A stretch of 64,000 nt of DNA, taken from positions 40,107 through 104,106 of the forward strand of contig CAZEFT010000012.1 of the NCBI GenBank assembly GCA_964511495.1, read 5' to 3'. The notes beneath the pieces are model-generated. The model ran no database searches. It saw only the letters and a list, made by a program, of their open reading frames with translations, and had not been told where the DNA came from. The position numbers and the translations under genes were made by a program. Of the stretch, positions 52,601-59,893 are shown one piece after another. The stretch comes from Litorimonas sp964511495. GTDB taxonomy: Bacteria; Pseudomonadota; Alphaproteobacteria; Caulobacterales; Maricaulaceae. How positions within the stretch are numbered: the stretch's first letter is position 1; the number at the start of each line of letters is the position of its first letter.

Positions 52601-53071
52601 AATCAAGTTAATGGAAGGCTGTGAAGGCGCACCTTCAACACCAGCAGGCGCGATACGACGACCATTGATCAAAACCAAAGTCCGGTCAGCACCCAGACCA
52701 CGAATGTTAATCGTTTCAGAACCGGGACCATTGTCCAGAACGAAACCGGAGAATGTTGAGTCAATCTGCTGACCCGCCGCTGATTCAGTTGTCTGAAGGA
52801 TAGTCACGGGGTCGATAACACCAAGATCACGCTTCTCGTCAAAATCGATGACTTGTAGAGGAGACAATGAGCTAAATGTATCACGCTTAATACGCGAACC
52901 GGTTGTGATAACGTTATCAACGTCCTCATCTTCTTCAGCAGCTGTTTGCTCAACAACTTGCTCTACATCATCGTCATTAGTAACTTGAGCATAGGCTGGA
53001 ACCGCTAAACTCACAAATAGTGTGGAGAGCACTGACGTCTGTAGAAGCCGTGCCTTATCGGTAATGTTCAT
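49685..53071 (-). CDS. Large TonB-dependent outer-membrane receptor
   Basis: A 1128-residue receptor. It has a signal peptide (cut near residue 29), an acidic stretch, a TonB box-like segment ('DNVITTGSRIKRD', about 52-64), a plug domain ('ETINIRGLGADRTLVLINGRR', quoted in part as NIRGLGADRTLVLINGR) and a long beta barrel ending in 'FFVQLRKGF' with terminal Phe. It is longer than siderophore receptors. The extra length lies in extracellular loops with paired cysteines (e.g. 'CGVNGADCG', 'CATFAGGLFDNAGC') and Asp-rich calcium-loop-like motifs ('DADGDGVQDFD', 'DRDPNRDGDESD'). The Oar-like, long-loop type often imports peptides or oligomers. The substrate is not known. Confidence 0.93.
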   Translation of the reverse strand: MNITDKARLLQTSVLSTLFVSLAVPAYAQVTNDDDVEQVVEQTAAEEDEDVDNVITTGSRIKRDTFSSLSPLQVIDFDEKRDLGVIDPVTILQTTESAAGQQIDSTFSGFVLDNGPGSETINIRGLGADRTLVLINGRRIAPAGVEGAPSQPSINLIPGSLVDRTDILLEGASSVYGSDAIAGVVNVLLKKDFEGLDVTATYNPAQDTGGQDYNLAASWGKNTDRGFFGIGAEYDFRDSLKLVDRDYLAGCDRHYEIDENGEIRTFGRADEIRFAEWFDDFQAFPSQECKASRIAGRISENSGTFGSIYFVNGQSNTGIPNFNDQTLAGVPVDADGDGVQDFDFAQFALNGADPNQDLIPEQKRYNLMAYGEYTLEGDANITPFFEVLYSRVESSIDSGTFQLFPSVGADNPFNPCGVNGADCGSNGFDFNQEFIDRWNTYYRDRDPNRDGDESDARICATFAGGLFDNAGCTPFIFGFGPNDFVGPVGVLPVVGVNGDRTEVELSIENTRLVGGVRGDIPYLNYGSFSDWSFEASFTYSQSNGISAREGIRDDRLNFALGNDIETGNPIPGLAPCTAAPGTTVSADVSAGCVPVNLFAPSLFEGVAGDLATQEERDYLFDSRDFDTTYTQTTFSAFATGAIAELPAGKVQAVIGVEQRTDKIESNPDDIARDGLFFGFFADGGAQGEKTIREAYAEVDIPLIADQPLFRQLDLNLSGRVLDEEFYGFASTYSAKVGWRPVDSLLLKMSYGTSFRSPNLRENFLQPQTGFLTLFDPCNVPLDALVPDLNNPGGPNVYDPSLDGRDADTLARCRAEGLDPLTLGSGNSGFYSTEVASEGSLALDPETSTSFTAGFSFEQPWTDAFGLEFGASYYDIQVEDSVISPAAQFIINDCYTNEREGRSPFCDRIQRDGNDELDLVSQAFINQNEDQVRGLDLNARFTKEFTAFDRSFEYLADLRANHILEIRQLFINDDGSELADNDEGEFGFSDWAGNLFQRVTYDDFSFSWGTRYVSSVEQDEDTVDEFGNVFGVVNADGDLITADTCGGPAVGDVNCRDVGFADDYFVHNAGISYNNDDKNWGITLSVSNIFDRNPPKADSSEVTTSGNAVLGNGYDLEGRKFFVQLRKGF

Positions 53072-53123
53072 TGTGAACCCCTTCGAACTGGTTTTTTATA
53101 ATTTCACGGATTAATTTCCGGAC

Positions 53124-53170
53124 ATGTTGCGGTTAAAATCTATAAAGAGACAACATTCAAGTCGCAACAT
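53124..53170 (-). promoter_or_regulatory. Candidate promoter of the receptor gene flanked by an inverted repeat
   Basis: On the minus strand TTGCGA (53162-53167) is 17 bases from TATAGA (53139-53144), a sigma-70-like pair. An 8-bp perfect inverted repeat, ATGTTGCG (53124-53131) and CGCAACAT (53163-53170), brackets this promoter, and a third ACAACAT lies between. The rest of the 368-base gap to 53439 has no gene. It also holds the upstream region of the gene at 53440. Confidence 0.5.
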
Positions 53171-53439
53171 TGACAAAAATACAGAAATATTCGCCTTTTT
53201 TGGCAATGTGTTGTAATTTTGTCACCGAGAGCCCTCATATGAGGCGCATTGCTGAAACGACGCCGTGGAATTGCTCACAAGGGTACTTTATCACGCCTGA
53301 AAAACGGAAAATTGAGAATCGACTCTCTGAAATTGGGGTATAAGCCGCAAAACTAAGTGATTATAGCCTTTATTTATGACCCATGCCGACCCAACACGAA
53401 TAATGACACGCTTAGATTTGAAAGCGCCACGTTAATACT

Positions 53440-54420
53440 ATGAAACCTTCAGATTTCGATTGGACTTCGCGCGGGGTAACCGTGCGCGAAACGGGCGCAT
53501 TTGTCCCTTTCAATCTCGCTTTGTTCAAAGACATTTATATATGGTGGCAATATTACAGGCGCGAAAAAGCGCGCAAGCCCGCCTTTCAAGGGCCGCAGCG
53601 TCCTGTTTTCGTTCACCCGCGCGCCGTCCAAAATGTCTATCTCCTCTGGGGGGCAATGCGTCAGGCAGGTTTAGACAATCAAGAGGGAAGTTTGATGTCC
53701 TCTGAGTCTAATGAAACGGACCTTCATCTCTATTTCAGTGACCAAACCTATCTGGACAACCATCCGTCAGCTCCTACCGGGATCAATCGCGATTGTACGG
53801 ACATCAGCAAATCCCGCGTGGCAGAAGTTTTTGAGACCATCTTTGGATATAACCTCTCGGTTGATCCGCGAACGGCACAGCCGCCTTTCATCTGTAAATC
53901 CGAGCTAAATGGCAAACATGACGGCTATATTGCTTACAAGAATTGCGCTCCGAAAGACGGCTGGGTGTATCAAAAACTCATCATGGCAGAAACGGAAGAC
54001 GGCACAGTCATAGATCATCGATGCCCTACTGTGTTTGGCGAAGTTCCGCTAGTCTATCTTAAAGAACGCCCCATTGATCAGAGATTTGCCAATCTCAATA
54101 CGCGCTGCCGTCTTTCCCAAGCTGACCTTCATTTCACCACGGAAGAATTGCGTCTCATCAGAAAATTCTGCAAAGCAATGAAATTGGATTGGGGTGGGTT
54201 GGATATTTTGCGAAACGCCCCTGACGGTAGGATCTATATTGTTGACGTCAATAAGACCGATATGGGCCCGCCCCTGGCTTTGCCGTTAAAAGACAAATTG
54301 AAGTCGACGGAAATATTGGGGCTGGCCTTGCGACAAGCGGTTGATTTTCATTTCCCGCCTGCCATAACCCGCAGGGCTTCAATCAGTGAAGACGCCCTCA
54401 AAAAAGAAGAAAGAGCTTAA
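53440..54420 (+). CDS. ATP-grasp-like protein of unknown function
   Basis: A 326-residue cytoplasmic protein not belonging to a family I can name with certainty. The C-terminal third carries a metal/ATP site typical of ATP-grasp enzymes: 'MKLDWGGLDILRNAPDGRIY' followed by 'IVDVNKTDMGPP' (Asp and Asn as Mg ligands). A central 'FICKSELNGKHDGYIAY' strand and 'YQKLIMAE' fit the ATP-lid region. ATP-grasp enzymes join carboxylates to amines or thiols. It lies three bases upstream of the metallo-hydrolase gene, so the two are one transcription unit. No ribosome-binding site is seen; a leaderless or weak start is likely. Confidence 0.75.
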   Translation: MKPSDFDWTSRGVTVRETGAFVPFNLALFKDIYIWWQYYRREKARKPAFQGPQRPVFVHPRAVQNVYLLWGAMRQAGLDNQEGSLMSSESNETDLHLYFSDQTYLDNHPSAPTGINRDCTDISKSRVAEVFETIFGYNLSVDPRTAQPPFICKSELNGKHDGYIAYKNCAPKDGWVYQKLIMAETEDGTVIDHRCPTVFGEVPLVYLKERPIDQRFANLNTRCRLSQADLHFTTEELRLIRKFCKAMKLDWGGLDILRNAPDGRIYIVDVNKTDMGPPLALPLKDKLKSTEILGLALRQAVDFHFPPAITRRASISEDALKKEERA

Positions 54421-54423
54421 TCC

Positions 54424-55332
54424 GTGGCCATACCGTTTGTTCGGAATTTTGAATTTGAATATGGGCGATGTGACCAACTCAGCCCTCTCGTTCAACGTGT
54501 CGTGGCGGATAATCCCGGCCCATTCACCTATACCGGGACGGGAGTTTTCATTATTGGCGATAAAAATGTCTGCGTGATTGACCCCGGTCCTCTCACTGAC
54601 AAGCACCGCGCAGCTATGAATAAGGCTTTAGAAGGGCGCATGGTCACCCATGTTCTGGTGACCCATCACCATATTGATCATTCTCCTTTGGCAAAACCTT
54701 TGGCGGAAAAGCATGGCTGCCAAGTTTACGGCTATGGCCTACAGCCTGAACCACCCAAAGGCGGAGAAATCCGATTGGAGGCCGGAGACGACCTCACCTT
54801 TAAACCGGATGTTGAAATTCGCTGCGGTGAAATCATCAAGGGTGACGGTTGGACTATGGAAGCCATCCACACGCCCGGACACACATCCAATCATTTATGT
54901 TACGCTCTGATTGAAGAAAACACGCTCTTCTCCGGCGACCATATTATGGGTTGGTCCACCAGTGTCGTGAGCCCACCCGACGGGGATATGGGCGATTATC
55001 TGGCGTCATTGCGCCGTGTCTATGACCGCCATTTTGAGACGCTACGCCCAACCCACGGCCCTGCGATTACCCAAGTCGATGAATTTGTGAGCGCCTATAT
55101 CGACCACCGCCTGAACCGCGAAGCCCAAATTGCGGAGGCCGTGAATAGCGGTCTGTCCGATATTTTTGATATGGTCAAAACGCTCTACGCCGACATCGAC
55201 AAAAGACTACATCCCGCCGCGGCACACAGCGTTCTCTCTCATCTCATTCATATGCGTCAAGAGGGCCGGGTCACCGCTGATGGTCCTGATGGATTAAAAC
55301 AACATTATTATCCGGCGTCACAAACGGGCTGA
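54424..55332 (+). CDS. Metallo-beta-lactamase-fold hydrolase
   Basis: A 302-residue MBL-fold hydrolase of the LACTB2/glyoxalase II-like group. The zinc motif HHHIDH is at residues 81-86, followed by further ligands in 'TPGHTSNHL' and 'FSGDHIMGW'. A C-terminal winged-helix-like region (about 230-295, 'HPAAAHSVLSHLIHMRQEGRV') is typical of LACTB2-type proteins. The start codon is GTG, three bases after the stop of the ATP-grasp-like gene, indicating coupling. The substrate is unknown; close relatives cleave thioesters or RNA. Confidence 0.88.
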   Translation: MAIPFVRNFEFEYGRCDQLSPLVQRVVADNPGPFTYTGTGVFIIGDKNVCVIDPGPLTDKHRAAMNKALEGRMVTHVLVTHHHIDHSPLAKPLAEKHGCQVYGYGLQPEPPKGGEIRLEAGDDLTFKPDVEIRCGEIIKGDGWTMEAIHTPGHTSNHLCYALIEENTLFSGDHIMGWSTSVVSPPDGDMGDYLASLRRVYDRHFETLRPTHGPAITQVDEFVSAYIDHRLNREAQIAEAVNSGLSDIFDMVKTLYADIDKRLHPAAAHSVLSHLIHMRQEGRVTADGPDGLKQHYYPASQTG

Positions 55333-55350
55333 TAAAGATAATAAAAAAGA

Positions 55351-55368
55351 GTGAGTATCTTTACTCAC
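55351..55368 (-). terminator. Terminator hairpin overlapping the DUF1499 stop
   Basis: Stem GTGAGTA/TACTCAC (55351-55357, 55362-55368), 4-base loop. On the minus strand it is followed by CTCTTTTTTATT. The TAA stop of the DUF1499 gene lies within the hairpin. On the plus strand it could also end the hydrolase transcript. Confidence 0.65.
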
Positions 55369-56245
55369 CCACCTTCATCGCTTTCAAGAAATCACGAATA
55401 CGTTCGGCATTCTTGCCTAAATCAGACCCGCCGACCCTTGAAACAGACCGGACATCGACCAAGGTTCCGCCGCCTTCTGAATTCCGCAGGCGAATGATAA
55501 CGTCATCCTCAAAACCATACCAAAATGTTGTGTCCGTGGCTTCGATGCGCCCGGCTTCAAGATCAGAGGCTTTAATCTCCCAGCCCATTTGATTGGCAAC
55601 GGCTTCCGCACGACCAAAAACAACGTCCTTCGGCTCACCAATGACGATGGGACGAATATCGGGATAGGCTTTGGTCTGTAGAACGGAGACAAGTTTCTGC
55701 CCCGGTTTCCCTTTAGCATCGCGTGTGGGAGCCATTTTCCCGACATAATTTAGAGGGTTCACGCCTTCGACTTCCGCCCGCTCGGCTTTTATCGCATCGC
55801 CAAATTGAGGCACATCTTGCGTGTCCGTGGTAATGTCATGAATGAAAGGTAATTTCGCCACTGTGTTTTGAACTGATTTCAACTGAGCAAAACCGGCAAG
55901 CGGCATGATGATGGCCAAAGCCCCCACAACAAAACCTTTGCGTGGGTGCATAATAAACGCCAAGGCCAATGAAATTAGTCCCATCACCAATGAGGCGACC
56001 AAAATCTTCGGCCCCACTTCGCGGGTCAATGTCCCCAAACCAAAACGCCAATCCCAGAGGCCGATTTTCGCGCCAATGGCGGCGAGTATGAAAATCAGCG
56101 GGGATAAAATCGCCAAGAACAATGTCAGGCGTAAAACCCATTGACGGACACGGCGGCGTTTCAGACCGCTTTCACGCCTGGGCGGAACAGACAAATCAGT
56201 ACGCAAAGCGGGGTTTTTCTTATCGGTCATTTTCTCTTCGCTCAT
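55361..56245 (-). CDS. DUF1499 family membrane protein
   Basis: A 294-residue protein with three membrane spans in the first 130 residues (about 36-58, 79-98, 104-122) and a C-terminal DUF1499 domain. The domain's marks are 'GWEIKASDLEAGRIEATDTTFWYGFEDDVIIRLR' (in part: EATDTTFWYGFEDDV) and 'DVRSVSRVGGSDLGKNAERIR'. The family is widespread and of unknown function. The cytoplasmic N terminus is basic. An internal ATG at codon 6 is an alternative start. It is followed by the 171-residue gene in the opposite reading order (that gene lies upstream, 44 bases away). Confidence 0.88.
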   Translation of the reverse strand: MSEEKMTDKKNPALRTDLSVPPRRESGLKRRRVRQWVLRLTLFLAILSPLIFILAAIGAKIGLWDWRFGLGTLTREVGPKILVASLVMGLISLALAFIMHPRKGFVVGALAIIMPLAGFAQLKSVQNTVAKLPFIHDITTDTQDVPQFGDAIKAERAEVEGVNPLNYVGKMAPTRDAKGKPGQKLVSVLQTKAYPDIRPIVIGEPKDVVFGRAEAVANQMGWEIKASDLEAGRIEATDTTFWYGFEDDVIIRLRNSEGGGTLVDVRSVSRVGGSDLGKNAERIRDFLKAMKVGE

Positions 56246-56289
56246 AAATCTGCCCTTAATGTGTTAAACGAGTCGGGATAAGCTGAGGC

Positions 56290-56805
56290 CTATTCCGCCA
56301 TGAGTAAAACTGCAATGGCGGCCCCGACCAAAAAACTTATAATGAGGGGGGCCAGCACAGTACGCCCCGCGCCACGTGTGCCCCAATCCACCCGCCGATT
56401 GAAATTCAAATCACGCATTTTGGCGTCTTCGGATCGGGACTGATTATCCCGATTGGCGCGGCGCTCATCTTTGGCGCGCCTCAAAAGGCTTGTCGCGCGT
56501 ACAGCCGCTCGGCTTGCGGCCATATCGGCAGAACGAGAGTTTGCACGACTCTGTGATTGTGAGGCCTTCTTGTCACCAGAAGAAGGCTTATAGCTCCAAA
56601 CATTATTGTCAGAAAAACTCTGTTTTTTCGCTGTGTTCATACCGTCCTGCGCTGCCCATTTCGACCGGAGCATATCCGGAATATCTGATTCACTCTTAGC
56701 CCGTGCTTTTGCTTTGGCCTTTGCTTTTTCATTCGATCCTTTCCCCGATTGGGAGACCACAAAGAAAATAAAGCTCAGAAATAAAAGAAAAAAGATACCT
56801 TCCAT
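56290..56805 (-). CDS. Two-span hypothetical membrane protein with basic middle
   Basis: A 171-residue protein that I do not recognise. It has a membrane span at each end (about 3-18 and 150-168) and a hydrophilic, Ser/Arg/Lys-rich middle, including an alternating 'KAKAKAKARAK' run near residues 27-37. The layout suggests a small inner-membrane protein whose loop touches nucleic acid or acidic surfaces, but that is a guess from charge. It lies between pdxH and the DUF1499 gene on the same strand. Confidence 0.65.
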   Translation of the reverse strand: MEGIFFLLFLSFIFFVVSQSGKGSNEKAKAKAKARAKSESDIPDMLRSKWAAQDGMNTAKKQSFSDNNVWSYKPSSGDKKASQSQSRANSRSADMAASRAAVRATSLLRRAKDERRANRDNQSRSEDAKMRDLNFNRRVDWGTRGAGRTVLAPLIISFLVGAAIAVLLMAE

Positions 56806-56864
56806 TATCCAACTCTATCAGACCTATGACGAGTTGAACAGAACTAGTGATGAGCGGTCAGGGG

Positions 56865-57524
56865 TTAAGGATATAACCTCTGCGTTGTCCATCCCTTCGC
56901 ATCCGCGCTGAAGACAATGCGGTCATGCAAGCGGAACGCGCCGTCCTGCCAAAATTCAATCGTCTTCGGTTTGATCCGCCAGCCAGTCCAATGGGGCGGG
57001 CGCGGGACAGGTTTATCGGCATATTTTTCTTCGACCTCTGACACTTTCCCCATCATCACATCCCGGTCCGCCACAGGTCGAGATTGATCCGATGCCCAAG
57101 CCCCGATGCGCGAGCCGCGCGCACGTTGGGCAAAATAAGCATCAGCCTCTTCATCACTCACCTGTTCCAGACCGCCCCTTACCCGTACTTGGCGTTTTTG
57201 CGTTTTCCAATGAAAACAAAGCGCCGCTTTTTCCTGTGCTAATTGCCGACCTTTGGCGCTCTCAGCGTTGGAGTAAAATACAAAGCCTCGGTCATCGAGA
57301 CCTTTGAGCAGGACAATCCGCACATCCGGCAGGCCGCCCGCATCAACCGTGGCCAAAGCCATGGCATTGGGGTCATTGATTTCGGTTTTTCCGGCCTCCG
57401 CCAACCATTGATCGAACAATTTAATCGGATCTTGTGCACGCGTCCAACTTAGGTCTTTCTCCCCTTCACGCGCATAACTTTGAGCAGTGGGGGTGGAGGG
57501 AATGGCAGCAGATTTATCAGTCAT
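56865..57524 (-). CDS. pdxH: Pyridoxamine 5'-phosphate oxidase
   Basis: A 219-residue FMN enzyme that oxidises pyridoxine/pyridoxamine 5'-phosphate to pyridoxal 5'-phosphate, the last step of vitamin B6 synthesis and salvage. Characteristic parts are 'DPNAMALATVDAGGLPDVRIVLLKG' (in part: PDVRIVLLKG), 'GFVFYSNAES', 'RQVRVRG', 'ARGSRIGAWASDQS' and the C-terminal 'RLHDR...W...RLYP' with the conserved end. Length and motifs are standard. It is divergent from a mini J-domain gene, an arrangement seen in other alphaproteobacteria. Confidence 0.96.
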   Translation of the reverse strand: MTDKSAAIPSTPTAQSYAREGEKDLSWTRAQDPIKLFDQWLAEAGKTEINDPNAMALATVDAGGLPDVRIVLLKGLDDRGFVFYSNAESAKGRQLAQEKAALCFHWKTQKRQVRVRGGLEQVSDEEADAYFAQRARGSRIGAWASDQSRPVADRDVMMGKVSEVEEKYADKPVPRPPHWTGWRIKPKTIEFWQDGAFRLHDRIVFSADAKGWTTQRLYP

Positions 57525-57684
57525 AATCTATGATACGGTTTTGAGGGGAGAAAGGCAGGTAAAAATGAACACGAAATCAAAATAATCTAAAATTAACCAT
57601 GCTTTTTGAGGCGTTCTTAACGACTCGCGCTCATTTATAAACTTCCCGTTAGGGATAACAAAACATGAAGAGGGTAGACACAGA

Positions 57685-57900
57685 ATGACACGGCAACAAG
57701 CGATGATGACTTTGGGAGTTTCCATGGGCGCACGCGAAGCCGAGATTCGTTCGGCTTGGCGCAAGAAGGCCAAATTTTTTCACCCCGACAGCCCTTACGC
57801 CAATATGAAGGCATTTCTACAGGCCAAAGCCGCTTATGAAACGCTTATCCCACCTGCGCCGCAATCTATTCGGGTGCGCGCCGGAGCCCGCGCTTTTTAG
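57685..57900 (+). CDS. Mini J-domain protein
   Basis: A 71-residue protein that is little more than a J-domain: helix II 'EAEIRSAWRKKAKFF', the HPD motif at residues 33-35, and a short helix III 'AFLQAKAAYETLI'. There is no substrate-binding part. It could recruit DnaK to a partner, perhaps near the membrane or the PLP pathway, but no function is known. It is transcribed away from pdxH (160 bases between) and converges with the S8 protease gene. Confidence 0.75.
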   Translation: MTRQQAMMTLGVSMGAREAEIRSAWRKKAKFFHPDSPYANMKAFLQAKAAYETLIPPAPQSIRVRAGARAF

Positions 57901-57957
57901 GGCACTTTATAGCTTATTCTTGCGAAAAACCGGCCGAGCCTATTTTGCCTTGACTCC

Positions 57958-59703
57958 CTAGTTAGGACAGGGGCCGGAATACTCTCTTTGGTTCGGGAAC
58001 ATAATTTTAGCCCGCTCTTCGCCATATAATTTTTTGGCAATTGTATATTCGGACAGGCATTCGCCTCCGTTGAAAATGACGGGCTTTGGAGGTTTTTTTG
58101 TATCAGGCCTAGGTACAATCGGTCCTCTGTTAGAAGACAGCGCTTTTACATAATCCATGGCGGCTTTGGCATCCATCAGCCCCATCCCGCAATTTTGCTG
58201 ATCGCATTGTAAGCCTTGATCAGAGCTTACAGGAAATGGTCTTGATGTTTGCTTCATGAGCTTGCGAATTTCGCCCACGGGGAGGTAGGTCCCATTCAGT
58301 TTCAGATTATAGGATTGTACGAGCGCCACAACCCCGGCGGCCATGGGCGTTGCCATACTCGTCCCTTGATATTCAACATAAGTGTTGTGAGTTTTACCTT
58401 TAGTAATGCGCATTTCGTCGGCACTTACAGTTGAAAGAACCCCATCGCCTTTTGTTTCACGCAAATAGTATTTTTTATCTTTCTCGCTCCAAAAACGTTC
58501 AAAGGTTTCCCCTCCGGGAGAAGAGAAAGCGATATTATTGCCATAATTTGAATAATAGGCGCGGCGCCCTGCCCTTTCATTAGAAGAAATTGTCAAAATA
58601 TTTTTACAATTTCCGGGGGCAAATAGCTCTGAGGGTTTACTCTCATTGCCCGACGCAACCAAAACCGTGACGCCCATTTCGGCGGCTTTATCAAAGATTT
58701 TCTGGTAGCGAGGGGAACAGGCCGAAGGCTTGATACCGCCTAAACTCATATTCACAATTCTGGCGGGGTTTTGATTGATCGGCAAATCACCCACAGGCAA
58801 TCCAATTGCCCAAGCCAAACCGTCAATAATATCCGTGTCACGGCCACCACCTTTACCCAAGACGCGAATAGGTAAGACGCTAGCCTCTGGCGCAACGCCG
58901 CTAAAGCCATGGGCTTGTGTGCCTGCAATCGTGCCTTGGACATGCGCGCCGTGCCAAGAACTCGGTTGGAATTTTCCACTATTGGACTCTGATGGCAGCA
59001 GATAATCACCCTCATCTGTCGGGTCGCTGTCCCGCGTCAGGTCTTCATCCTGTGAAACCAACGGGTCGGAAATGAAGTCAAAGCCTTGCGCGACATTTCT
59101 GAAATTTTGGTGGGAAATCGTACCGGTATCCAAAACGGCAACGGTGACGCCGCGCCCTTTGGTTTCTTTCCAAACGTCCTTAATGTTCGAAGCACCGGCT
59201 TCTTTGTCCGGACCATTATACATCCATAATTTATCCGGAAGATCCGTCACAACATTTGATGTTGAACGAATAACCATGGGATATTTAATGCCGTCGACCG
59301 ATACCTCGGTTGCGAGGTCAGCGGATTTATTGGCAGAGAAAGCTTGTTGCAGATCAGAGGCGATAGCCCGCGCATTCTCGGCCGTCTCCGCTTCTAATTT
59401 GAACGAGATAGACCCGTCCCAACTCGTATGCGGTAAAGGTTGACGATCCTCGCCAGATTTGTTGCCGGGCACGAAGAGGTTAACTTGCTGAATGACCCGT
59501 TCCCGCCACGTCTGACCCGCGGCGCTTTTGGTTTGGCCTTGCAAATATTGCGGAGGTGTTAGAATTAAATAGACGGGTTCAGTTTTGGCTCCGGGCGGAT
59601 AGTAAGGGTCTTCAGGTCTCTCAACAGCCTGTGCCGAAAACGATAAACAGACACTGGCAAGCCCAATCGCTGCACATTTTCTCAAAGACATAACACGAAC
59701 CAT
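57958..59703 (-). CDS. Exported S8 (subtilisin) family serine protease
   Basis: A 581-residue subtilase. A signal peptide (to about residue 26, 'SAQA') is followed by a propeptide-like region to about 160. The catalytic domain has Asp192 (VAVLDTG), His251 (WHGAHVQG), the oxyanion Asn in 'VASGNES', and Ser449 (GTSMATPMAAG), numbered from the ATG at 59703. A C-terminal region with four cysteines follows. The ATG is preferred over a GTG four codons upstream because GGGG stands before it. It would act in the periplasm or outside the cell, and it is divergent from a V8-like protease gene. Confidence 0.92.
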   Translation of the reverse strand: MVRVMSLRKCAAIGLASVCLSFSAQAVERPEDPYYPPGAKTEPVYLILTPPQYLQGQTKSAAGQTWRERVIQQVNLFVPGNKSGEDRQPLPHTSWDGSISFKLEAETAENARAIASDLQQAFSANKSADLATEVSVDGIKYPMVIRSTSNVVTDLPDKLWMYNGPDKEAGASNIKDVWKETKGRGVTVAVLDTGTISHQNFRNVAQGFDFISDPLVSQDEDLTRDSDPTDEGDYLLPSESNSGKFQPSSWHGAHVQGTIAGTQAHGFSGVAPEASVLPIRVLGKGGGRDTDIIDGLAWAIGLPVGDLPINQNPARIVNMSLGGIKPSACSPRYQKIFDKAAEMGVTVLVASGNESKPSELFAPGNCKNILTISSNERAGRRAYYSNYGNNIAFSSPGGETFERFWSEKDKKYYLRETKGDGVLSTVSADEMRITKGKTHNTYVEYQGTSMATPMAAGVVALVQSYNLKLNGTYLPVGEIRKLMKQTSRPFPVSSDQGLQCDQQNCGMGLMDAKAAMDYVKALSSNRGPIVPRPDTKKPPKPVIFNGGECLSEYTIAKKLYGEERAKIMFPNQREYSGPCPN

Positions 59704-59893
59704 CCCATTCCCCACATCACGACTAAACCCAAAATATAATCAGAAATTAACACACTCGACAAATTCATGCACGTCAAAATCGAAATCTTGCTCGAGTTTC
59801 TATTATAGGTTACTTTATCTCTCACCTTTTCCCTTCACACGCGAAAGCAAAGCTCAACTGTGAAAATGAGATTTGGAACGATAAGGACACCTT

